From NCBI GenBank assembly GCA_033085395.1, contig JANQBS010000123.1, positions 52,263 through 116,262 of the forward strand: 64,000 nt of DNA, read 5' to 3'. This DNA is from Xanthoparmelia taractica. Its lineage: Eukaryota > Ascomycota > Lecanoromycetes > Lecanorales > Parmeliaceae. How positions within the stretch are numbered: position 1 is the first letter of the stretch; each line of letters opens with the position of its first letter. Position numbers and translations under genes: made by a program. The notes under the pieces were generated by a model. The model made no database searches. It was not told the DNA's origin and worked only from the letters and a program-made list of their open reading frames with translations. This document shows, piece by piece, positions 23,763 to 35,603 of the stretch.

Positions 23763-24709
23763 ATGGCTGCGGTAGCAGCCCATTCTGGTGTCACCAACCC
23801 ACCTAATCCTACGTGCGTTGCATTTGTCTTTACCTTTTGGACCGCATGGCTGATCAGAACACAGAGTCTATGTTAGTATGCCCAAACCTGTCGCGTTGCT
23901 TAAGCTCAGAATCACTTACAGCGATCCCTGATACAGGTCAAAAATTTGGAAGAGCGTATCAAACCGGACCAGCTGAAAGAAGCTCTCACGGAAATCTTCT
24001 CTGAATACGGCAATGTCATCGAACTTGTCGCCAAGACGAACCTCAAAGCGAAAGGCCAGGCTTTCGTGGTCTTCGACGAGACCGAAGCTGCCGAGCGGGC
24101 AATCAGGGAAGTCCAAGGGTTCGAGCTGTTCGATAAACCTATGCTGCTGGACTATGCGAAAACAAAGAGCGATGCTACAGTACAAAGAGAGGGGAGCGCA
24201 GAGGAATTCGAGGCACATAGGCGACGGAGGCTAGCTGAAAAAGGTACGAACACGTTGACCGATCCATAAGATATTACGACCAAGCTGACTTCACGATTAC
24301 AGAAAGAAAGCAAGCGTACGAGGCTGCAGAGGTCCAAAAGAAAATGAAGCGCCCAGCAGCTGGTGCTCCTCCAGAAGCTGGCACTGCACGGCCGGTCAAA
24401 GCTTCTCGCGGTGCTGGTCTGAAATCTTCGAATCCAGCAGCAGGAGCAGTCATACCAGAAGAATATTTACCACCCAACAAGATCTTGTTCGTGCAGAACC
24501 TGCCCGAAGACTATGGCGTGGACGGACTTACTGCAATATTTGGCAGATTTGAGGGCTTCAGGGAAGTGCGACTGGTGCCTGGGAGAAGAGGCATAGCCTT
24601 TGTTGAATACGAAGCCGAAGCAGGTGCTATTAGCGCGAAGGAGAATACTGCTGGGATGGCTTTAGGCGAGGAAGGCAAAGTGGTCAAGGTTGTATATCAA
24701 CGGCAGTAG
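23763..24709 (+). CDS. U1A/U2B''-type snRNP protein, two RRMs
   Basis: Predicted 256-aa spliceosomal RNA-binding protein of the U1A/U2B''/SNF family. Exons: 23763-23812, 23865-23871, 23937-24243, 24303-24709. Exon 2 is a 7-nt micro-exon (AGTCTAT); with it the first RRM reads TVYVKNLEERIK, the expected RNP2 and helix start, and without it RNP2 is lost. RRM1 RNP1 is KGQAFVVF; a basic linker (RRRRLAEKERKQAYEAAEVQKKMKRP) is followed by RRM2 (ILFVQNLPED, VRLVPGRRGIAFVEYE). An upstream in-frame acceptor for exon 3 (ttacag, 15 nt earlier) would add five residues. Whether it serves U1, U2 or both cannot be told from the sequence. Confidence 0.9.
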
Positions 24710-24881
24710 TGCAAAGCTTTAAAAGCCTTCAGTCGACTGGTGGGGAGAGTTCTTTGCCCTTATATCGATGAACACTCGCAGTGCAGATGTGAGTGACTAT
24801 GTTCGACTAAGAAGAAACGCATTAGAAAGACTATGCGGTTGATGCGTCCCCAATTCGCCTGTATAACAAGTATCTTGCAAC

Positions 24882-25870
24882 CTAGAATATCACATCTTGA
24901 TCTTCTTGTTCGCCTAGAAGGTCGGTAGCTCCAGGATCATCAGTATTCTCCTTGTCGCTTCCGCGTCTCTTGGGAGACTTCTCTTCCTGTTCTGCGGCGT
25001 CGTTATCACGCTGCTTGTTGCTTTTGACCTTCTTCAGGCGGTAAAATTCCTCCCTGTCAAGCTCGTCCAGCTCAGAATTGATGTACTTGATGGTATTCTC
25101 CGTCCGTGGTATGATGACGTGTTCGATAGCATTGACTCTTCTATTTACGACCTTGATGACTTCGTCTAAGGTCACAAACGCCGTCTGGATAATATGTTAG
25201 AGAAGATCTCAAGTATTCATGGGTATGGACACGGATGCCTTACTTGCAAACTAGCGAGCTCTACTAGTGTCTCCACAGCTCTAGCGTAAGTCTCTCTGCA
25301 CCGTTGAACCTGCTGCCCGCCTTTGCCTAAACCTGTCAGACCGAAATCATTGTTTCCTTCTGTCGTATAGCTCTCGAATTGAGGTAGAAAAACCCCAGAA
25401 ACGTTTTCCTGCTTCGTCCGGACTCTGAAGCGAGCTTGCTTCGCTGATTCTTGGATCTGATACCCAATGTCCCCTCCAACTGCATATGTAACCTCAGCTA
25501 GCGAGAAAGCCGCAATCTGCATCACGCGGCCCATCTTTCTCTTAGCCTCGTCAATTCGTCTTGTTATCTCTGCTCGCTTTAGCCATCAACTGTGGAGTCT
25601 GTGTCTGGCTGAAACACACCTCGAAAGCGTCTGATGGAGCATCAGCGTCAACTTGCGAAGATATTGTGGAGGACCAACTTTGTCAATGCTTCGCTTTTTC
25701 TTTTGAGTAGACTATGCCCGGTCTCGGCGCCCTTAAGCTTGTTCTTCATAGCACCCAGGGATTGTCGCGTTGGGAAGACAGCTTCTCGATCCTGAAACCG
25801 TCCATATGATTAGTGTAAGTCATGTGTGCAGGTCAGTTTAGCTTCAATTGCCCACCCCTGCTCCCGACAT
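24882..25870 (-). CDS. vma8: V-type proton ATPase subunit D
   Basis: Predicted 255-aa subunit D of the V1 sector, part of the central rotor that couples ATP hydrolysis to proton pumping; yeast Vma8 is 256 aa. Exons on the minus strand: 25870-25856, 25791-25675, 25576-25244, 25184-24882. Exon 1 is only 15 nt (MSGAG). Conserved strings are [55 protein letters not shown] and [19 protein letters not shown]. The second intron uses a weak donor (gtcctc), chosen because it restores the family length and frame. The acidic/basic C-terminal tail is normal for fungi. It converges on the RRM-protein gene (172-bp gap). Confidence 0.93.
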
Positions 25871-26173
25871 CTTGTGTGATTGTGGAATATGTGGCTAGTC
25901 AGGTGGTTCACGTAGCGTGGGACAGAGGACACCGGCACCAATTCAATTCAAGATTCAACTGGATGGTCATACGAGCACTAATGAATCAAATCGACAATGA
26001 GGGCAAGTAAGCATTGACGATACTCTGGTGCTCGTTAGCCGTCCAGCAACCAGACAGCTTCACATTGACGCTAGTCGGTTAGCGCTATGTACTAAGTCTC
26101 TAGTCGTGAGTTTGCTTCGTCGAAGCTTTTCAACTGTGTAAGTTGGTACATGCCCGGCTTTTACTTGCCAGCC
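25871..26173. promoter_or_regulatory. Divergent promoter VMA8 / SYF1
   Basis: 303 bp between the divergent start codons of VMA8 and SYF1. No gene is evident. No obvious TATA box or recurrent motif was recognised. Confidence 0.55.
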
Positions 26174-28845
26174 ATGGCTACCATTCCTCCATTATCGAAT
26201 AGCCCTCCACATAGCTCAGACACATCTTTGTATCTCATTGTGAGAACAACCTCCACTGTACAGTGAAAGGTGCCGCTGACACAGATATACAGTCCTCAGA
26301 CGACATTGTTTACGAGCAAGACATCCTGCGTGATCCTGCTTCAATTAAACCCTGGTTGATATACATTGACTACAAGCATCAGCATGGCACGCTTCTTGAG
26401 CAAGCCTTTGTACGTTGGAGCGTCCCTCTCGAGTCCAATCCTATTGAGCTGATCGAGCATTTAGGTACTCGAGAGAGCTTGCAGACAGCTGCCGCGTTCT
26501 TATAAACTCTGGAAGACAGTGTGTCACCATCGCGACACAAGAAGATCTGTGGGGCTGATCCATTTTAGTACCTGGAATTGCGAATCAAGCATCTTCGCAA
26601 TAAGAATTCTGCGCTACACTCGGCCGAGTATGCAAAGGTCAACGCATTGTTCGAGCGAGCAATTATTCTGCTGAACAAAATGCCGAAGATATGGGAAATG
26701 TACCTCTCCTTCTTGATGAAGCAGCCTCTTGTCACTCTCACGCGGCGCACTTTTGACAGGGCTTTACGAGCACTCCCAATTACGCAACACAACCGAATCT
26801 GGGCTCTCTACAGACCGTTCGCCAACTCTGCATCCGGAGATACAGCAATTAAGACCTGGAGGCGATATTTGCAGATACACCCAGAGGATAGCGAGGATTT
26901 CATAGATCTTTTGATAGCTCACCGCCGATATACCGAAGCCGTGAAGAAATATATGGATATACTTAACAATCCGAGGTTTCGAAGCAAGCATGCGAAAAGC
27001 AATTTCCAGCTGTGGAGTGAAATGGTGGATCTCTTGGTTACACGGGCAAAGGAGATCGAGACAGGAGGTATTGTCGGCATAGATGTTGAGAAGATTATAC
27101 GTAGTGGCATAGAGAGATTTGCAGATCAACGTGGGAAGCTATGGGCAGGACTTGCGACATACTGGATCACAAGGGGCAATTTCGAAAGAGCGCGGGATGT
27201 CTTTGAAGAAGGGGTCACAACAGTTATGACTGTCCGAGATTTCACCATTATTTTTGACTCCTATGCCGAATTTGAGGAATCTATCATCAGTACCCTTATG
27301 GATCCTGCGGCCGTGCGGTCCGACAAGGGCAAGGTGAAGGAGGATGCCGACTTCGACCTGGATATCCGGATGATGCGCTTCGAGCAACTTATGGATCGAC
27401 GACCGTTCTTAGTGAATGATGTGCTTTTGCGTCAAAATCCAAACAACGTCAATGAGTGGGAGAAAAGGGTAGCGCTTTGGGGAGACAACAAGAAGGAAGT
27501 GGTCCACACTTACACAGCCGCTATTGCGGCAGTGCAATCAAGGAAAGCCGTGGGAAAGTTTCACGAATTATGGTTGAATTATGCGAAGTTCTACGAAGAG
27601 GGTGGAGACCTTCGCACCGCACGCATAATCATGGAAAAGGCTGTCAATGTACCATTCAAGTCGGTAGCTGAGCTTGCAGAGATGTGGTGCGGGTGGGCCG
27701 AGATGGAGCTTAGGAACGAGAACTTTGATCGAGCTGTGGGCATCATGGCGAAAGCCACCCAGGCGCCCAAAAGGTCCACAGTAGACTATTTCGACGAGAC
27801 GCTTTCGCCACAGCAGCGAGTTCATAAGAGCTGGAAGTTATGGAGCTTCTATGTGGATCTGGTGGAGAGCGTAAGCACCTTGGAAGAGACGAAGAAAGTC
27901 TACGAGAGGATCTTCGAACTTCGGATAGCCACACCTCAAACTGTGGTCAATTTTGCAAACCTCCTGGAGGAAAACAAGTATTTTGAGGAATCTTTCAAAG
28001 TCTATGAACGAGGCTTGGATCTCTTCAATTATCCAGTCGCCTTTGAACTGTGGAATCTGTATCTGACCAAGGCGGTGGACCGCAAAATAGGGATCGAGAG
28101 ACTAAGGGACCTTTTCGAGCAAGCCGTTGAAGGCTGCCCGCCCAGATTTGCGAAGGTCTTATACCTTATGTATGGGGATTTAGAAGAGGAGCGCGGTCTG
28201 GCTCGGCACGCCATGCGAATCTATGAGAGGGCCACTCGCGCCGTGTCGGACGACGATAGATTTGAGATGTTCAATTTCTATATTACGAAATCCGCTTCGA
28301 ACTTTGGGCTCACTTCAACACGTCCTATATACGAGAGAGCTATTGCTGCGTTACCTGATAAAGAAGCTCGTGATATGTGTCTCAAGTTCGCCGAGATGGA
28401 ACGACGGCTGGGTGAAGTCGATAGAGCTAGAGCTATATACGGACATGCTTCGCAGTTCTGCGATCCAAGGACTACCCCGACATTCTGGCACAAGTGGGAG
28501 GAATTCGAGGTGGAACACGGCAACGAAGATACATTCAAGGAAATGCTTCGCATCAAGCGGAGTGTGCAAGCTCAGTACAACACCGATGTCAACTTCATTG
28601 CGTCACAAGCGCTCGCAAGAAGTCAGCATCGAGCCGAAGACAGGGAGCACGATGATGGCGAAGGTGAACCAGATGAGCAAGCGGACGCGATGGCTGCGCT
28701 GGACCGTCAAGCTCGTGCACCGGTGGGCTTTATTGCCGCGAGCAATGGCCTACCTGGTCCACAAGGCGGGATTACTGCTCCATCGGAAAAATTGGCCGTT
28801 GCCGCTAATCCCGATGCGCTGGACGTCGACCTTGACGATGAGTGA
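26174..28845 (+). CDS. syf1: Pre-mRNA splicing factor SYF1 (HAT repeats)
   Basis: Predicted 837-aa NineTeen-complex protein built of HAT (half-a-TPR) repeats, a scaffold in the active spliceosome. Exons: 26174-26239, 26293-26409, 26465-26518, 26569-28845; introns 50-55 nt. Diagnostic N-terminal strings are SSDDIVYEQDILRDP, SIKPWLIYIDYKHQHGT, then VLERACRQLPRSYKLWK across the 54-nt exon 3, and YLELRIKHLRNKN. Many W..Y/F...E HAT units follow (e.g. IWEMYLSFL, LWKLWSFYVDL, FWHKWEEFEVEHGN). The C-terminus is acidic. Interesting neighbour: another spliceosome protein gene lies 1.5 kb upstream, but with VMA8 between them. Confidence 0.95.
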
Positions 28846-29567
28846 AGCACTGGAATGCAAACGGAGGCAGCTATAACAGCGCTACGCCCAGATGCAGATC
28901 GTAAGCAATATGCGAGATCACCTCTGAAGCCAATTCAGCGCAAGGAACAGCCATCACGACAGGTTGAGCTGGGTAAATGAATGATTCATTCATCGCTCGC
29001 CAAATTGGAATTTTCAAGAGGTGGGCTTGAAATCTCGCACGCTAGCACCGTCTCCCTGGTCGGTGCAGGCTCCAATATGGGATGAGACCCCGCGGACTGT
29101 GCTATGACTTGAGAATATCGAAGACACCACTACTACCGTTTGGGCTGGGGGCTAGCATGGTGGATTGTCTGGTCCCTGGGTACTGGTCAAGAGCCAATAA
29201 TGACGCATAGCGGCGTCCAAGACGCTCAGTGCTGCGTATAGATTGCCTAACTATGAAGCTACTTGTATCGAAGGCTCTAGGCTCGGACAAATCTACATCT
29301 CGCTTTGGACCGTGATGTAGAGTCTCCTCACTGTACTCCCAAGCACATGAAGGAATGAAAGCAAGATCATATCTATGAGGTCTCCATGGAGTATGCGTCG
29401 TGACTGACTAGCAATGTTTGAGGGGCAGACGGGTATTAATTTTCAGTATATCATACGGCAGCTAAATTGGGTTTACGCTTCTATGCATCCTTTCTTAGGC
29501 CTTTTCCTTATAAGCACCAAGAAACTTCTTTGTGATACTAACTGAAGAATGTTGATTTTGACGCAGC
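28846..29567. other. Convergent intergenic SYF1 / Arf-GEF
   Basis: About 720 bp between two convergent stop codons. No protein-coding or RNA gene recognised; it should hold both 3' UTRs. Confidence 0.6.
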
Positions 29568-32500
29568 TCAGCTTAACTCTTCTGTCGGCTGCTCTACTGC
29601 TGGAAGAGGCTGTGCCTTCAAGGCTCGCTCTTGCGCTGCTACTGGCTCAGCTGGACGATTATCCTCGATCTCGGGAGGCTTGACCTGGGACGAGGGAGCA
29701 TTGACTTGAGGAAATATCTCCGCAATCAAGTCCGGCAAGAACCTGTCCACCCGTTTACACGTCTCATCCCACAGCTCGGTAGGTGGTGAGCCGTTTGATG
29801 GTGGTTGGATGAAGCCGCCGTCGGCCATGACCAGCAGTATGTTCTTGAGGCTTTCGGGAACAGCCTCTTCGAGGTTGTCACCTTGCCCACTATTCATTAA
29901 ACGGTCCATTATGTCCAGAATTCTGAGCCACAGGTCTAGCATACCGTCCCATTCTGACAATAGAACAAGATAGTGCAAGAAGATCTTGCAGAGAAGGTTG
30001 GCGGCTTGCACCCTAGTATCGCTCATCCCAACGGGATCAGTCTGATAGATTTCTGGTCTGAGAAGTCGAGATATCAGTGGGAAGAGGACCTCTCCGAAGA
30101 TTGCCGTCCATTCCTGATGGTCTGCAGACGCTAGCTCGGGCGAGAGCAGTGAGTTCTGCAGACATGAGAAGGCTTGATGCCTGATTTCTCGACATGGGTT
30201 GAGACATTGAGAACGAAGAGCTTCGAAAATTGGCGACCAGTACGCCAACCATGCTAATACGAATCAGGTTTAATGGCGACGAAGCTGGATGGGGGAAAAT
30301 GTACCTTCTTTCCTTTCTAGATGAGACTGTTTAATGAGAGTGGGAACTTTATTAGTCAATTGATATACCATGACAACAGCCTGAAATCCACGCTCGACGA
30401 CTCCATTCTCACTGCACCTAATTAGCATGGAACACGACTTAATATGACAGAATCAACTACCGAGGTTTGGCTGGTTTCGAAGGCTTTTCCTTTCGGCGGG
30501 CGGACTTATCGCGATTCTGTTCTACCAGCGCTCCAACACTTCCTGCAGAGGCGAAACCGTTCAACAACGCGACAGTATCTTTATAATTGTCCGCAGTCAC
30601 TGCAGCCTGGTGTCCAGCCACCACACTTGCCACGAGATCGAAAGCCTTACCCGCGGCTTCCGGTATTACATGGAGGCTGCGAATTATTGACCAGAAGTCG
30701 GGTGTATTTGTGATTTCATTCCTAAGCGGGCTGAGGTTTCGGATGCAGAGTGTCAAGCCGTCCAGAATCATCATCGAGGTCTTCTCCAGCACTGATTGGT
30801 CGTAGCCCGCAATAGTGTGAAGTACGACCGGTGCGCGGACAAATGAGTGATCCTTCGGAAATGTTTAGTGATATCCTTGGCAAAGTCGGCTGGGGGCTTA
30901 CCTGGCTTGCGTTCAAAAGGTACAGAAGATAGAAGACTGTTCGTGCAAGTACCAGAGGGTGTATGTTAGCGGAATCTCTCACAACAGTTTGAAGAGCTTC
31001 TGCCACAGCTTGACCCATCAGCGCAACGGACTCACGATCACGCGTCGCCATTATCGTTGCCAGTTCAAGTACGAAGACCGCCGATGGATCGTATGCAGGT
31101 TTCAATGAGTTTGCTCGATGACCATTCGTCCTAATAGGGGCAGGGCCAGATCTATCTGGCCTTACGACGATGACGGCGGGCGAAGATGGTTCCGGCAGTT
31201 GTTTGAGAAGAACACGAACAAGGCTTTGACGACTTTCAGGTGGCATTGCCCTAGAGATAAGTGAGTACTGTATCAATCCGCTCAAGAATGTCACACCTAC
31301 AAAGAATTTGCGAAGATTTTGGTCATCGGACAAGAGTCAATACAGTCAACACTACAAAGGGTGCTCTCAAGCTCTTCCTCAGATGGCTCAGGTGGATCGT
31401 CTGCTGCATAGCTCGAGAGAAAAGAACTGAAAGTCTGCATAAGCCCGCCCTCACTACTGCGCTGTTCACGGTCGATAACTTGAGATGGCGGTTGAAGTGG
31501 TATTGGAGAAATGTGGAGCAAGTCCTCGGACTTAGAGAAGGACGGCGCCAAGAGCGAGTTAGCGAACAAGTTGAGCCAGATGCGAACAATCTGTCCGAAT
31601 GTTAGAGCGCAGTTAAAAGGATGATAATTTACTCAACTCACGTAACCCCATCCATCTTTAATCTTGGACTCCTTCCTTGGTATTAGCCGGAACAATACAG
31701 CACAGGCCAACTGTGCTTTGTAATCCCGTCCAAATTTAACAGCTAGCTCGCTGACCATGACGCTTTTCTTTTCGGCCTGAACCTCTGTATTAAGTGATGT
31801 GTTCGTGGGCACGTTTGAAGCCAAGTTAGACATGGAGCTGAGACAAAATATTATGTGATCAAGGGCATCTGTAAGGCCATATTTGGCCGCAATTTGGGCG
31901 CACTGGTCGAATCCGAGAACTACTCTAGAGAAGACAGCGTCGTCCGAGGCAGACATGAAGACATAAGACAGCGTTGCAACAATGGGTTTCCACGTGGCGC
32001 TGAACATGTCAGCATCATAGATATTAGTATTGCACATGGTTAATAGACCGGATGTTCGTGCCTTGACAAGAAGCTCTTCCCAAGCGTAATCGAAAGCTTG
32101 CTTATTATTATGTTCGTCAGGAAGGATAATCTCATTATCCTTGATGGAGTCATAGATCTCTTGGAGATATTCAGGAGCGAAGTCTTTGCCCCCATTCACT
32201 CCTCGTAGGTTTCTAGCAAAGTCGTTGTATGTCATGCGTTTATCCTTCTTAACATTGGGATTGTGCTGGTCTGTATTCAACATAATAATTGCATACGTAA
32301 GGACGAGTACAGCGTCTACATTGGCAATACCTTCAGGCGTAGCATTGCCGCAATACTTTTCAGAGAAGACCGCCACAATTCGCTCGATAAGTTTCGATTC
32401 GCCAGGCAAACGGAATGAGTTGAGGAGATCTCTCAACGCTTCGTCCACTCGTTTGCCGGCAAAGTCAAACATGTCCAGGAACGCTTCTAGAAGGTGGCCA

Positions 32501-34877
32501 TGAGACCTTTTCGAAAGATACTCGCCAAGGACACTCTTTGATATCCTCGTTGTGCCTCTGAGGAATGCGACGACTGACTGAGCGTCATCTGGGTTATCCA
32601 CGATGCCATGCGAAGCCAGGAATGCAATGCCGGCCCTCGGATTCTCATTAAATTTTGTAGCACCGCGAATAATGATCTTCTTGCGAGCTCGCTGCTCCCG
32701 CAAACTCTTGATGTCCGGATTGTTCTGGTATACCGGATCGTCGTCTAGACGATCTGCGACGAATTGAATGTATCCGAGTAGAGAATCGAGACATAAAGGC
32801 GGTACGTTGGTGGTGCTCCATCTTGCCGAGTCCGGGAACGCGTTTCGCGAGAGTAGTCCTATAAGATCTTCGCAAAGATCGCTGCGGTCGACCTCGCAAT
32901 CGTAGTTGATGTAAAGCTCGACGAGATAAGTGGGCATTCGGGACAGTGCTCCTATGCTTTCCACCATAGCCTCTCTGGCGTCAGGCTTTCTGGAACCACC
33001 CTCTAGTCCGAGCTTTTGACGCTCTTTTATTGGCACAGGCGTTGACCGACCACTGCTTGCCTGAGGAGAGGCTGCCGGTCTGACGAGCTTAGGGGTCTTT
33101 GGCACGCCTTCATACAGAGCAGGGTCGATGCCGAGCTCGTCGTCGATCTCGACTCTGGGGTGAAGACAAGCGACTAGATAGGACAAGAACAGCTCCTGCT
33201 GCAGTTTCAGCACTTCTCTACATGTTGCAAGGAGCGTTCCTGCGACTCGCAGAGACTCGTTTAGAAGTGCCATATTTTCAGAACGCACCAGCTGGAACAA
33301 GTAACGGCAGAGGTCGTCTTTTGCTAATGTCGCGAGGCTAGGGTGCTTAGCTATCGATGGTCCTGCCACTTCGAGAGCTATATCAATTATTCGAAGCGCC
33401 ATGACTCTCAGAGTATCACCGTGTTGGCGATTGTGTGGCTGCAAAAGATCAACAAGGACCCGGAAAAGTTCTCGAATTGATGGTAGGGAATAGGGTCTGA
33501 TGATAGCCGATTCGTCCGCGTTCTGCTCGGAGTGTTGTTTGAGGTCTAATGTGCTCGCACTCATCTGGGCAGCGTTCGGGTTTTCTGCATAGCCAGGTAG
33601 TGTTGGGCTAAGAGCAGTTGAATTTTTCTGAGCAAAGGATCCTCCCTGACTTTCAGACAGCTGCTCGACGCTATGATGTATTTCGGAATTCTGCTTCAAG
33701 TCTCGGACAACGCCCGTCGAAGCCGAGCCATTGACTCCAGGGCCCGACAGACCAATAGCGGTGCCATCCATAACAGGATCGTTCATAATAACGTTCGCAC
33801 TCTCTTCATCCTCTACTTCCAACACTCCAAGGTCTGCGCCAGCTTCGATTTCTAAAGTTTTCAGGCGCTCGAAGATAGTTTGGCACATACTGATCATTGA
33901 CATTTCCGCTTTTCGCCGCAGCAAATCTGACAAACGAGTCTGGCAGCACATACTAAGACCTGTCTCCATCATTTCGCAGACGCTTTCATCCCCAAGCAGG
34001 TCACCTCCAGGACCAGAAAGCATACTTTCCATGAGTTCCAAGATGCCCAGAAGTACTATCTCGTCTGCCGCGGAATCACTCGCTTCGAAACGGCAATGAG
34101 TGATGGCCGCGGAGAGTAATTGCATCGCCAACGAAAGGCGGGGCGAACCTCTGTCTATGAGGTTATACGCGAAGAATTTTGATATTGCAACGATTGCAAG
34201 AGAGGTGATTGGAGCGGAAGTCGAAGAAGAGCGTATGACTTGAAGGAATGGATGGAGCAAGGAAGGGGTATCGAAGCTCCCGATATCTACGCAACGATTA
34301 GCCGTTGGATTCTTGAAGTAGGCCACCGTATATTAGTACACTCACCCGAGCAGCCCCTGAGATCGTTCCTGAGGCGGGCGAATGCAGAAAGTAAGGGATT
34401 GTCTTGCATGCTCTTCCCTTTCTTTCCTCGAAGACCCCAACGACTGGCCAGACTGTCATCTTCCCCTCCAGCGCCATTGGGCATCTTTCCAGCCTGACCA
34501 AGTTGGGGTTGTGTGTTTCCCAAGTTCTTGTCGTTCTGTCTTGGAAGTCGATTGATATCACCTCCAGGGACCACTGTGGGACCTCCTCCTAGGATGGCAG
34601 AAACAGATGAATGCGCCCATCGAGCATGCTTTCTCATTGCTGAGGTGACAGTTATACATTCTGTAGTGATTAGAGCCACCGGGTCCACAGCTATTGATAT
34701 CTTTGTGTTCGCGATGGGGGGCGTTTCCCTCTGTTGGAAGTGCTCTTGTGCTATAATTGGATCCGGCATGGCCCTGATGATGTGACTAGATGGGCCTGCG
34801 TGAGGTTGAGTACTTCCAGAAGCCCCTTCATGCCGAAATGTCATGGTTCTCCCGTGCCTCTCTGTATTGTCGGTCAT
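29568..34877 (-). CDS. GBF1/GEA-type Arf guanine-nucleotide exchange factor
   Basis: Predicted 1668-aa large Sec7-domain protein, orthologous to yeast Gea1/Gea2, activating Arf on early Golgi membranes for COPI traffic. Exons on the minus strand: 34877-34346, 34286-31642, 31590-31301, 31249/50-30902, 30852-30461, 30417-30305, 30253-29568; introns 43-59 nt, all frame-consistent. Order seen: DCB region (LRGCSDIGSFDTPSLLHPFL), HUS region (VYxxNYDCE-like INYDCEVDRSD), Sec7 domain with GTTRISKSVLGEYLSKR and the catalytic glutamate in FRLPGES near residue 807, MLNTDQHNPNVKK, then HDS regions. The start is set at the first in-frame ATG; the frame stays open about 48 nt further, to a possible acceptor, so an extra 5' exon is possible. 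Confidence 0.94.
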
Positions 34878-35603
34878 GCTCACATCCTTAAAGCTGCTCG
34901 CTAGCAACTCTTCCCGGTCCTTCAAGTGATGCGGCTCATCCAGTTGCTGCTAAGCTTTACGAGGCTTCCGCGGCACCTTCAAGGATAGACATATCTATTC
35001 AGATGATATGATTTCAAGGGTATCAGGAGAAAGCCCAGGGATTGGGTGACCAAGGCGCTACAATGTAAGTATCAAATACATGTCGAGCTTTGATTTTCGG
35101 TCGACAAGCGCCAAGCATTTGATCTCTACCTCAGCTACTTTATACTATCTCTGTGCAAAAGGGTGCAAGCCGCTTCGCTGTCTTTTTCGTAATTATTGGT
35201 GTCTATGCCCAAGAAATTCTATACCCTAATATGATACAGCGCCTTCTATGCGGACGCCTTGCCTCCGCGAAATCCCCCCAGAACTAAAGTAACAAAAGAA
35301 AGCCTTCTGAAAATGGGCGCCCCACTCACATCCCTCCCTCACTGCGGCAGATAAAAACAAAATGAAACGTCGTTAGGTCCGTGGAGTCGACTGTCTATTC
35401 TCGAGAAGGTCGTGTAGTCAACTTAAGCCTATAATGTTGGTACCTTCATCTGTATAGGGGAACGGTGGTATTGTCCGTTATTGATGCTGCTTCTTTCCTG
35501 TCGATAGCGAGGCAGGAAGGTTCCATGAATTGCCGCTCATGAATACGTAGCTTTGAGTTCGAAAAGCCTATTCCGAACAGGGGAGGACTGTTGTCATGTC
35601 TTC
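34878..35603. other. Intergenic: Arf-GEF 5' side to mannosyltransferase 3' end
   Basis: About 725 bp. It contains the Arf-GEF promoter and possibly a non-coding or short coding first exon, and the 3' flank of the mannosyltransferase gene. No other gene recognised. Confidence 0.55.
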
